This document shows positions 52,830 through 60,584 of a DNA stretch of 64,000 nucleotides, one piece after another. This DNA comes from Nitrospira sp. (GTDB lineage: Bacteria > Nitrospirota > Nitrospiria > Nitrospirales > Nitrospiraceae). The stretch covers positions 62,001 through 126,000 of the forward strand of contig CP126123.1 of assembly GCA_030123605.1 (NCBI GenBank), in the 5' to 3' direction. Each line of letters starts with the position of its first letter. Within the stretch, counting starts at the first letter, position 1. The position numbers were made by a program, and so were the translations under genes. The notes under the pieces are model-generated. The model was not told the DNA's origin. It ran no database searches and was given only the letters and a program-made list of their open reading frames with translations.

Positions 52830-55174
52830 ACACACGTACGTTAGCCCCAGAGGACTATTGGCGAGCAATCGCCAGCCGGAAGTGGCTGGTTATTTCTTCG
52901 ATCCTTGTCTCGATTAGCATCGCCGGCGTGGTATGTGCGCTCATGCCAAAGATCTATCAGTCAAGCACGAAAATGTGGTTTGAGGGTGCAAAGATACAAG
53001 AGTCTATTGTGAGTGGCCCTCACCCAGCAGGTGGACCATACGCGCCCACTCTCGAGGATCGTGTTATGGAAGTACGGCAGTTTGTGATGGGCAGAAAAAC
53101 ACTCGGGCAAATTGCCGGGGAGTTTGGACTTTTTGGATATGAAAAGGACCTTCCTGATGCTGCGCAGTCTGAGAATGCCATTCGAGCCATGCGAGGATCC
53201 ATCAAGGTTGATCCCACCAAAGACAAGTTATTTATTACGCTGTCATTTTTAAATGAAGACCCCATTGTTGCCAGAGATGTAGCTTCGCGACTTAGCGATC
53301 TGTTCATTGAAGAAACACTTAAGGATCGGGAGCGAGGGGTTGAAGCTGCAGAAGATTTTCTGGGGTTGGAGCTTAAACACGCGAAAGCAGACTTAGAAGC
53401 AAAAGAGAAAATAATTTCGGAGTTCAAACAACAACATTTAGGAGAGCTTCCTCAACAAATTGACGCTAATCTTCGCAAGTTGGACAGGCTTCAAGACGAC
53501 ATGAAGTCGCAGAGTGAGCAAGCTCAAAATTTAGCCAACCGCTTGGTCCAAATTGATAAATCCATTAAAGATTATGAGGAGACGGGAGAAGTCAGTGATT
53601 CTCCTGGGAACTCTCCCAAACGCAATAAAGATCCTCGTTTGGCGCGGATCAAGGAATTGGAACGACGTTTGGTAGAGCTTTCTTCAACATATAAGGAAAC
53701 GTATCCTGATCTTGTGCAAGTCAAGGAAGAGATCAAGAAGCTTAGGGAGATGACGTCAGCGCAGTATCGTGACTTATTGCCTGATAATGAGACGGGTGAT
53801 GAGCTACCTGCTGAGAAAAAATTCAAACGGAAGGTAATTGATCCGTATCATGCCGAACTATTGAAGCAGAGAGAGGACGTAATCCTTGAAATGGATGCAG
53901 TGAAGCGCCGTCAAGCACACATTTCTATGGAAATGTCCCAATATGAGCGAAGGGTGGAGCGAACCCCTGAGCGAGAGCAAAAATTAAAGACATTGGAGCG
54001 GGATTACGATAACCTTCAAAAGAATTATCAGTCGCTGTTAGACAAAAAGCTTAGTGCAGGAATGCAAAAAAGTTTAGCTCAGGGTCGTAAGGGCGCAAAA
54101 TTTAGCGTGGTAGATCCAGCCTATACTCCGGTGGTTCCCGTTGTCCCTAACATTCCCCTCATCATGCTCGCTGGTCTCGCGCTAGGTTGTGCGTTAGGGT
54201 TTGGGGGAGCGGTGGGTCTTGAACTCATGGGACGAGGATTCCGGTCTGCTGAAGAAGTCGAAATCACATTAGGCCTTCCTGTTATTGCATCTATTCCGCT
54301 ATATGAAAGCGCATTCGGGGGCACCATGCAGACTGTACGAGCGCTTTCACAAAAGAATCGTTCGTCTGCATTGTTGTTATCCGGACAAAACAGGCAGGAC
54401 GAGGACTTTCAGATGGCGGGAGGGCTTCCCATTGCTACAACCGGAAAGCATCGAAGTCAGAGTGGTCAGTTACATAACCCGACCCCAGGCCTTGAATTGG
54501 TTTCGATGTGGAGGCCACTCTCATTTGTGGCAGAGCAATATCGGGTTGCGGCTACGCGTCTTGAGTTAATGACCGGTGAACGAAAAAGTACGGCAATTGT
54601 TGTTACAAGTGCCGTAATGGGTGAAGGAAAGTCATCCACAGCGCTCAATCTTGGGTACGTTCTGGCGAAAGACCTTGATCGCAGAACCGTCGTGATCGAT
54701 TGTGACCTCAAGCGGCCTATGCAACATATCTATGCGGGTGTTTGGCAGCAGCCAGGGTTGGCGGAAGTACTTCGTGGAACTAAGGTCGTTGAGGATTGTA
54801 TGCAGCGACTGGGTGAGGTAGGACCATGGATCCTTACCGCAGGGGGAGTGGGGGATAACCCGTTGGCTTTATCCAAGATGCATCAGCTGGCTGATTTGAT
54901 TTCAGAACTGAAAGAAAATTTTGACTATGTAATCATTGATGCTCCTCCCGTGTTACCGCTTGCAGATATGCATGTACTGGCGAGCATGGCGGATGTTCTT
55001 GCCTACGTCGTCAAGGCAAGCATGACAGGTCGCGATGTTGTACAAAAAGCGTTGAAGGCCATTGGTGATACCGCTCATGTCGGAATTATTCTGAATGGCT
55101 TAGATGCTCATACTACCCCCTATTACATGCAGCAAGAGTATTACCGAGAAGCTCATCATGAACAGCTCAAGTAG
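52826..55174 (+). CDS. Wzz-type chain-length regulator fused to BY-kinase
   Basis: The product has 782 residues from ATG 52826, overlapping the upstream stop (ATGA). The Wzz domain has TM1 (~17-40) and a long periplasmic coiled coil (~175-430), closed by TM2 (~443-470; PLIMLAGLALGCALGFGGA). The cytoplasmic bacterial tyrosine kinase has Walker A MGEGKSST (~598-605), Walker A' VVIDCDLKRP (~622-631) and Walker B VIIDAPP (~702-708). The C-terminus ends in Tyr766, Tyr767, Tyr772 and Tyr773, the autophosphorylation cluster. It sets polymer length and coordinates export through cycles of oligomerisation and phosphorylation. Confidence 0.95.
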   Translation: MNTRTLAPEDYWRAIASRKWLVISSILVSISIAGVVCALMPKIYQSSTKMWFEGAKIQESIVSGPHPAGGPYAPTLEDRVMEVRQFVMGRKTLGQIAGEFGLFGYEKDLPDAAQSENAIRAMRGSIKVDPTKDKLFITLSFLNEDPIVARDVASRLSDLFIEETLKDRERGVEAAEDFLGLELKHAKADLEAKEKIISEFKQQHLGELPQQIDANLRKLDRLQDDMKSQSEQAQNLANRLVQIDKSIKDYEETGEVSDSPGNSPKRNKDPRLARIKELERRLVELSSTYKETYPDLVQVKEEIKKLREMTSAQYRDLLPDNETGDELPAEKKFKRKVIDPYHAELLKQREDVILEMDAVKRRQAHISMEMSQYERRVERTPEREQKLKTLERDYDNLQKNYQSLLDKKLSAGMQKSLAQGRKGAKFSVVDPAYTPVVPVVPNIPLIMLAGLALGCALGFGGAVGLELMGRGFRSAEEVEITLGLPVIASIPLYESAFGGTMQTVRALSQKNRSSALLLSGQNRQDEDFQMAGGLPIATTGKHRSQSGQLHNPTPGLELVSMWRPLSFVAEQYRVAATRLELMTGERKSTAIVVTSAVMGEGKSSTALNLGYVLAKDLDRRTVVIDCDLKRPMQHIYAGVWQQPGLAEVLRGTKVVEDCMQRLGEVGPWILTAGGVGDNPLALSKMHQLADLISELKENFDYVIIDAPPVLPLADMHVLASMADVLAYVVKASMTGRDVVQKALKAIGDTAHVGIILNGLDAHTTPYYMQQEYYREAHHEQLK

Positions 55175-56225
55175 GTCTGAACAGGAAATTGAGGTAGAGG
55201 GGATAGCACTTCAACAACCTTTGGTTTCAGTGTCGGTTAGCTTTCCTAAGTTAAAACGCCGAGTATTGATTCTTGGAGTTGGACCCCTAGCTCGAGATCT
55301 GTGCCAAACTCTGTTGTCGAAGCGCACAGGATTTACAGAAGTAATCGGTTTTCTTGATAGGGATACGAGTCGTATCGGCGAACGATTGGTCAATCCGAGC
55401 ATCATCGGCACATACGATCAATTGTTTGAGATTGCTGAACGGTATCAAGTTCATACGGTGGCGGTATGTCTTGAAGACCGTCGTGCGGTTCTTCCGGTCC
55501 AAACTCTCTTGGACATGAAGGCCATGGGCCGAGATGTTGTCGATGGCCACTACTTGTATGAAGAAGAGTCTGGACGGCTTTCGATTGACCATCTCAAGCC
55601 GAGTGCTCTCATTTTTTCGACAGGGTTTCGTCGTCGATTGGTCACCATGGTTTTGAAGCGTTGCCTGGATATCTTAATTTCAATTGTGGGGATGGTGGTA
55701 CTTCTACCGTTGGTATTTTTTCTAGCAATTCTCATCAAACTCGATTCTTCTGGTTCTGTTTTCTATAGGCAAATGCGAGTGGGATTGCGTGGCCGTCCTT
55801 ATATGATTTGGAAGTTCAGGTCCATGCGTCAGGATGCTGAACAAAGTGGGGCAAGATGGGCATCGACACAAGACCCACGCATATCCAGGGTCGGACGATG
55901 GATCCGAAAGTGGAGATTGGATGAACTGCCTCAGTTGATAAACGTTATGAAGGGTGAAATGAGCCTGGTTGGTCCAAGACCTGAACGTCCTGTATTCGTA
56001 CAAGAACTGAGAAATACAATACCATACTATGATTTAAGACACACCGTTCGACCAGGAATTACTGGTTGGGCGCAAACGCGTTTTAGGTACGGTGCTTCGA
56101 AAGAAGATTCTCATGTGAAACTTCAGTACGATCTTTTCTATGTGAAGAATCTGTCATTAATTCTTGACTTACGAATCGTTGTTTATACTGTGAAGGTTAT
56201 GTTCATGGGTGAAGGGGCGCGGTAG
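55158..56225 (+). CDS. Undecaprenyl-phosphate sugar transferase (initiating enzyme)
   Basis: The product has 355 residues from ATG 55158, overlapping the kinase gene by 17 bp. A CoA-binding-like domain (RRVLILGVGPLARDLCQ, then EVIGFLDRD) precedes one long membrane segment (~167-193) and the bacterial sugar transferase domain (GSVFYRQMRVGLRGRPYMIW, KFRSMRQDAE, WRLDELPQLINVMKGEMSLV, GPRPERP). It transfers the first sugar phosphate to the lipid carrier. Fewer N-terminal membrane helices are present than in WbaP/WcaJ, as in the exosortase-associated EpsB type. Confidence 0.95.
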   Translation: MNSSSRSEQEIEVEGIALQQPLVSVSVSFPKLKRRVLILGVGPLARDLCQTLLSKRTGFTEVIGFLDRDTSRIGERLVNPSIIGTYDQLFEIAERYQVHTVAVCLEDRRAVLPVQTLLDMKAMGRDVVDGHYLYEEESGRLSIDHLKPSALIFSTGFRRRLVTMVLKRCLDILISIVGMVVLLPLVFFLAILIKLDSSGSVFYRQMRVGLRGRPYMIWKFRSMRQDAEQSGARWASTQDPRISRVGRWIRKWRLDELPQLINVMKGEMSLVGPRPERPVFVQELRNTIPYYDLRHTVRPGITGWAQTRFRYGASKEDSHVKLQYDLFYVKNLSLILDLRIVVYTVKVMFMGEGAR

Positions 56226-56232
56226 CGAGCAT

Positions 56233-57123
56233 ATGGCTGTGATGAGCCCTAAAAATTGCTTGTCATTCGATGTCGAAGAGCATTTTCAGGTATCGGCGTT
56301 TGAATCTCCGATGCGCCGACGACATTGGGGGCAATTTGAAAGTCGGGTAGAAAAAAACACCGAAAAGCTACTGAGGCTATTGGCTGATAACGAAGTGCGA
56401 GCAACTTTCTTTGTCCTTGGATGGGTGGCGGAACGGTATCCGTCTTTGATTCGACGAATTGCATCGGGAGGACATGAAGTTGCATCGCATGGATATGGAC
56501 ATGAGCTTATTACAAGCCAAACACCCGTCGCTTTTCGTGAAGATATTCGGAAGGCCAAGGGTATTCTGGAAAATATTCTTTCGGGACCGATATTGGGATA
56601 TCGCGCGCCAAGCTTTTCCATTACAAAGGCTACAATGTGGGCCACCCAGATTCTTGTCGAAGAAGGGTATGGATATGACTCCAGTATCTTTCCAGTGCTG
56701 CACGATCGCTATGGGGTGCCCTCTGCCAATCCGGAGGTGCATCAGCTTTTGACGGCGTCCGGCCTACTATGGGAAGTGCCTCCCTCGACCGTTAAATACA
56801 TGGGAGTTCGATTGCCTATCGCTGGGGGGGGATATTTTCGATTATATCCCTATATGGTTCTGCGTGCATTCTTGAAAAAGCTAGAAGGACAAGGTTCTTC
56901 GTTGGTCATGTACATGCATCCGTGGGAATTCGATCCAGATCAACCGAGAATGGAGGGATCCTTGCTGTCACAATTGCGGCATTATCTTAATTTAGATAAA
57001 ACGGAATGTAGAATGCGTGCACTTTTACAGGATTTTTCTTTTGCACCGATTAGACAAGTGTTCTCTCCAATTGAACGGATGTACCATGAACGGTTGCTTT
57101 CACGGCCTCTCGCAGGACAGTAA
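56233..57123 (+). CDS. Polysaccharide deacetylase of the exosortase-A system type
   Basis: The product has 296 residues from ATG 56233; an in-frame GTG at 56209 is an alternative. The NodB-type domain has the catalytic Asp13 in SFDVEEH and the zinc His pair H86-x3-H90 (SHGYGH), with GYRAPSFS. The C-terminal DUF3473-like part (AGGGYFRLYPYMVLRAF, HPWEFDPDQPR) marks the XrtA-associated subgroup. It probably removes N-acetyl groups from the nascent or exported polymer. It is the last gene before mobile island 2, and the exosortase and glycosyltransferases that normally follow are missing. Confidence 0.93.
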   Translation: MAVMSPKNCLSFDVEEHFQVSAFESPMRRRHWGQFESRVEKNTEKLLRLLADNEVRATFFVLGWVAERYPSLIRRIASGGHEVASHGYGHELITSQTPVAFREDIRKAKGILENILSGPILGYRAPSFSITKATMWATQILVEEGYGYDSSIFPVLHDRYGVPSANPEVHQLLTASGLLWEVPPSTVKYMGVRLPIAGGGYFRLYPYMVLRAFLKKLEGQGSSLVMYMHPWEFDPDQPRMEGSLLSQLRHYLNLDKTECRMRALLQDFSFAPIRQVFSPIERMYHERLLSRPLAGQ

Positions 57124-57262
57124 GCTCCTTCTACAACCATACCTACTATCATATTAAGGAAGGTCTGATTAATTCACGTTTATGCCGAGAGAGCTGTTCA
57201 TGAGTTGGTCAACACGGTGAATCAGGTGGGAATCCGATGGTCCGGAAGCGGCTTTGTCGAGG

Positions 57263-57587
57263 TTCCTCCGCTCCACGATTTCCTTGGACACACCATTGGG
57301 GCATACTGCCCCCTGCTGAATGGAGGTGTTTATGGCGAAATTCAAGACGGAGCGAGGCCGGTGTTCCTCGCGGAAGAAGATGGCGGTCGTGCTCCGCGTC
57401 CTGCGTGGTGACGACCTGGATCTGGTCTCGCGTGACGCGGGCATCACGGCGGCGAAACTGTCGGAGTGGCGGGACCAGTTCGTCACGAGTGGCCAAGCGG
57501 CCTTGAAGAGTCAGGCTGCCGATGGCCGCGACGACGAACTCGTGCGGCTGAAGGCCTTAGTCGGAGAGTTGACGATGCGGCTGGAAC
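57263..57587 (+). mobile_element. IS-2 fragment 2 (left end only)
   Basis: Same 325 bp as at 41739-42063, in the same orientation and with the same break after GGCTGGAAC. Together with the following IS-3 piece it forms a direct repeat of ~680 bp with 41737-42418. The flank on its left is different. Confidence 0.85.
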
Positions 57588-57592
57588 GGTGA
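57332..57592 (+). pseudogene. IS-2 orfA, 3'-truncated (second copy)
   Basis: 86 residues, identical to the truncated orfA at 41808-42068, with the same chimeric stop codon provided by IS-3 sequence. Since two independent truncations at the same base are unlikely, the chimeric junction was formed once and then duplicated. Confidence 0.8.
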
Positions 57593-57940
57593 GGTGGCTC
57601 TGGTTGTTTGGACAGTCTTTGGCCGTTCATAAGTGGTGCCTGGCGGATGAGGCCTACGCGGCGACATGCCGTGCGGGCCGATGCTCATCATACACGTCCT
57701 CCGGTGTGCGCCCATCGAGTGCCTGATGTGGCCTGACCTGATTGTAGAACGTCAGATACCGTGCCACCCCCTGCTGGGCCTCGCGGACGGTGTCATAGGC
57801 GTGGAGATAGACCTCCTCATATTTGAGACTCCGCCACAACCGTTCCACGAACACATTATCCCGCCATCGCCCAGCTCCATCCATGCTGATCTGAATGTCA
57901 TGGGTGTTCAAGAGCCCCGTAAACTCCTGGCTCGTGAACT
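57590..57940 (-). pseudogene. IS-3 fragment with the orfB C-terminus
   Basis: Encodes the last ~95 residues of IS-3 orfB (FTSQEFTGLLNTHDIQISMD to RPARHVAA, stop at 57654), including the catalytic Glu region. It is cut at FTS by the end of IS-5. The remainder of that orfB copy is not on the far side of IS-5, which implies a deletion or exchange. Confidence 0.85.
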
Positions 57941-57954
57941 CGTAAGCTCCCCCG

Positions 57955-58953
57955 TCAAGGCGACACTGCCAATGGAGAACTTCTGGCTTCCAGTTGGGCC
58001 CGATACAGCGTCGGCGGAAGCCCCGCCAGCGCGTCATGGGGCCGCTCCTCGTTGTAACTCTGCAACCATTCCGCGGTGATCTCTCGGACCTGCTCGAGTG
58101 ACTCGAACACATAGGCATTGAGGACTTCAGTGCGGTACGTTCGATTGAACCGCTCGATGAAGGCATTCTGATCCGGTTTTCCGGGTTGGATGTACCGCAG
58201 CTCAATCCCGCGGTCGGCACACCAGGTCATAAAGCGCTCTGCAATGAGTTCCGGGCCATTGTCGAGCCGAATGGCCTGCGGTCGTCCGCGCCAGGCCACC
58301 ACTTGCTCCAAGACGCGAATCACCCGATCCGCGGGCAGCGACGTGTCGACTTCGATCGCCAAGCCTTCCCGCACGCCTTCGTCCAGCACATTTAAGGTGC
58401 GAAATCGGCGGCCGCCATAGAGCGTGTCGCTCATGAAGTCCACAGCCCACGTGGTATTCGGCTGGGGTACCACGACCAGCGGTTGGCGCAGGCGAACCGG
58501 CAGCCGCTTCTTGGTCCGCCGTGGCAAATTCAGCCGCAACTGACAGTACACCCGCCAGAGGCGCTTATGGTTCCAGGGACGCCCATCTAGTCGGAGTCGA
58601 TCACAACATTTCCAGAACCCCCACCGACTCTTGGCCGCCACGAGCGTGGTCAACGCCGCGATCACTGGCGCATCCCGCCGGGCCCAATCCACGAGCGGCC
58701 GATAGTACGTGGCCCGATGCAATCCCACTGCCCGACAGGCCCGCTGAACCGGAAGACCGTTCACCGTCACGAGATGCGTGACGACCTCCCGCCGTTCAGC
58801 AGGCCCTAGAGCTTTTTTACGATGACATCCTTCAGGGCCAGATTCTCCAACGACAGATCGGCATACATCCGTTTGAGCCGGCTGTTCTCGTGCTCCAGCT
58901 CTTTGAGGCGCTTCACATCCGACGCCTCTAGCCCGCCGTACTTGGCCTTCCAC
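57955..58953 (-). CDS. IS-5 orfB transposase (expressed by frameshift)
   Basis: The open frame of 332 codons starts inside orfA; the family-like part begins at about KKALGPAERREVVTHLVTVN. A -1 shift at A-AAA-AAG (complement of 58812-58818) would fuse it to orfA. The integrase core is complete: Asp in TTWAVDFMSDTL, Asp in IRLDNGPELIA and Glu in GKPDQNAFIERFNRTYRTEV. The ending NEERPHDALAGLPP is typical. IS407-group elements normally make the transposase this way. Confidence 0.92.
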   Translation of the reverse strand: MEGQVRRARGVGCEAPQRAGAREQPAQTDVCRSVVGESGPEGCHRKKALGPAERREVVTHLVTVNGLPVQRACRAVGLHRATYYRPLVDWARRDAPVIAALTTLVAAKSRWGFWKCCDRLRLDGRPWNHKRLWRVYCQLRLNLPRRTKKRLPVRLRQPLVVVPQPNTTWAVDFMSDTLYGGRRFRTLNVLDEGVREGLAIEVDTSLPADRVIRVLEQVVAWRGRPQAIRLDNGPELIAERFMTWCADRGIELRYIQPGKPDQNAFIERFNRTYRTEVLNAYVFESLEQVREITAEWLQSYNEERPHDALAGLPPTLYRAQLEARSSPLAVSP

Positions 58954-59072
58954 TTGTAGTAGGTGGCGGAGCTGATGCCGTAGTGCCGCCAGATCTCATT
59001 GACCGGCCGGCCGGCATCCGCTTCTTTCAGGATCGACACAATCTGCGTTTCGGTGAACTTTGACTGACGCAT
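58806..59072 (-). CDS. IS-5 orfA
   Basis: The product has 88 residues from ATG 59072, with AGGAGG upstream. IS407-type orfA: RQSKFTETQIVSILKEADAG, the second helix region GISSATYYKWKAKYGG, and a leucine-zipper-like LKELEHENSRLKRMYADLSL ending ALKDVIVKKL. The final codons form the slippery A-AAA-AAG heptamer used to enter orfB. Confidence 0.93.
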   Translation of the reverse strand: MRQSKFTETQIVSILKEADAGRPVNEIWRHYGISSATYYKWKAKYGGLEASDVKRLKELEHENSRLKRMYADLSLENLALKDVIVKKL

Positions 59073-59182
59073 GGGAACCTCCTGGCTAGGTGACGTATTG
59101 TGCCAGAAAGTTCTCCTTACTGAGTGTCGCAGTTTAGGGGGAGCTTACGGAGTGACCTTCCCCCAGTTTCGTGGACACCTGG

Positions 59183-60046
59183 TTACGCGACTGCCGTCCT
59201 CGATTCATACTCGACCGGGGAGTGATAGCCGAGGGTCGAGTGCCGACGCGTCCGATTGTAGAACACCTCAATGTATTCGAAGATGTCCTGCTTGGCTTCG
59301 GCTCGTGTGGCATAGTGCCGATGGTACACGAGCTCGCGCTTCAGTGTCCCGAAGAAGCTCTCCACGCAGGCGTTGTCCCAGCAATTGCCTTTGCGGCTCA
59401 TGCTGGCCGTGATACCGTGCGTGGTGAGCAGCTGCTGGTACGGCCCTGCGGCATACTGACTCCCGCGATCGGAGTGATGCAGGCGTCCAGCTTCGGGCAG
59501 CCGAGTGGTGAGCGCCATGCGGAGGGCCTGTTCGGTTAAATCTCCTGTCAATCGTGGGCCCATCGCCCAGCCGATGACTGCACGCGAGTACAGATCCAGC
59601 AGCACGGCCAGATACAGCCACCCCTCCAGGGTCCAGACGTAGGTGATATCGCCTGCCCAGACCCGGTTGGGCTGCGACACCGTGAACTGGCGGTCAAGCG
59701 TGTTCGCTGCCACGGGCAAGCGGTGCGACGAGTGCGTCGTGGCCCGCCATTTCTTCACGGTCTTGGCCCGGAGGCCATCGTGGCGCATCAGCCGGGCCAC
59801 GCGATGCTCCCCAACCCGGTGGCCCTGTTTGCGGAGAGCCCGCCAGATGCTCGGACTGCCATAGGTCTGACGACTGTCCTGATGGAGCACTCGAATTGTG
59901 ACGAGCAGCGTACGATTGGCGGCCGCCCGCCGACTTTCTGGACGTCCTCGCCACGCGTAATACCCCGCGGGGGAGACCGCCAGCGCTCGGCACATCAGGC
60001 GGATCGGATAGCGACGGTCGTGCTCCTGGATCGCGCGGTATCTCAT
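59183..60046 (-). CDS. IS-4 orfB transposase (copy 2)
   Basis: 287 residues, same sequence as 44136-44999 with all DDE residues intact (GDITYVW, HSDRGSQ, CVESFFGTLK). The start overlaps the orfA stop by 4 bp. Two identical intact copies within 16 kb point to recent transposition or duplication. Confidence 0.95.
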   Translation of the reverse strand: MRYRAIQEHDRRYPIRLMCRALAVSPAGYYAWRGRPESRRAAANRTLLVTIRVLHQDSRQTYGSPSIWRALRKQGHRVGEHRVARLMRHDGLRAKTVKKWRATTHSSHRLPVAANTLDRQFTVSQPNRVWAGDITYVWTLEGWLYLAVLLDLYSRAVIGWAMGPRLTGDLTEQALRMALTTRLPEAGRLHHSDRGSQYAAGPYQQLLTTHGITASMSRKGNCWDNACVESFFGTLKRELVYHRHYATRAEAKQDIFEYIEVFYNRTRRHSTLGYHSPVEYESRTAVA

Positions 60047-60339
60047 TGGGACTCCCTCGCGAAGAACGCCGCCGCACGTTTTAAAAAATCCCGCTCCTGC
60101 TTCAAGACGGCATTTTCACGCCGCAGCTGGGCCAGTTCCGTCTGCTCGGCCTGTAGAGATTGCCGGGGCTGTCCACGCTCCTCTGCCTGCTGCTGCTCCG
60201 CTCGCCACCGGTAGAGGAGATGATCGGCAATCCCCAGATCCCGCGCCACCTGTGTAACGGGATGCCCAGACTCCCGTACCAAACGCACCGCTTCTTCTTT
60301 GAACACCGCCGTATACGACCGTCGTGTCTTCGTGCTCAT
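60043..60339 (-). CDS. IS-4 orfA (copy 2)
   Basis: 98 residues from ATG 60339, same as 43843-44139: helix-turn-helix followed by a leucine-rich oligomerisation segment. Reads toward orfB with an ATGA overlap. Confidence 0.93.
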   Translation of the reverse strand: MSTKTRRSYTAVFKEEAVRLVRESGHPVTQVARDLGIADHLLYRWRAEQQQAEERGQPRQSLQAEQTELAQLRRENAVLKQERDFLKRAAAFFARESQ

Positions 60340-60584
60340 GCTGTCCTCCGATTTCCTCATTCTCCCACTTATGGAAGTGTCTGTGAAATCGGGGGAAGAT
60401 CAGAGTCCAGCATGTGAACTGGGGAAGGCCTGTACAGATGACAAGGGAGTGTGTCCCCCGATGCTGTACAGGTTGACGGAGCCCTCGTAGTAGTCCGAGG
60501 CCGGGAAAGCCGGCCACATGGCGAAGGAGGGCAGTTTGAGTGGTTTGCTTGGCGAATTAACTGACCGCAATGAGGTGAAGACCT

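Larger units (their letters stand above)
57942..59148 (-). mobile_element. IS-5: IS3-family, IS407-type element
   Basis: About 1.2 kb with inverted ends GTAAGCTCCCCCGTCAAGGC (left) and, complemented, GTAAGCTCCCCCTAAACTGC (right). orfA and orfB on the minus strand are in overlapping frames joined by a slippery run. The flanks (ACTC left, GGAG right) do not form a direct duplication, so one side was rearranged. IS-4 begins only 4 bp to the right. Confidence 0.9.
59153..60402 (-). mobile_element. IS-4 copy 2, inverted relative to copy 1
   Basis: 1250 bp, apparently identical to 43780-45029 but in opposite orientation, with the same imperfect terminal repeats. GAG occurs on both sides (59150-59152, 60403-60405), but the left flank is IS-5 border and the right flank is intron interior. 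The GAG match may therefore be chance, or the left side was exchanged by recombination. Confidence 0.93.

Noticed and set aside
43780-60402. IS-4 copies as a simple composite transposon carrying the exopolysaccharide genes
   Set aside because: The outer ends have different flanks (CGTT inside the intron; IS-5 border and intron interior at the other) with no shared target duplication around the whole unit, so transposition as one block is not supported.
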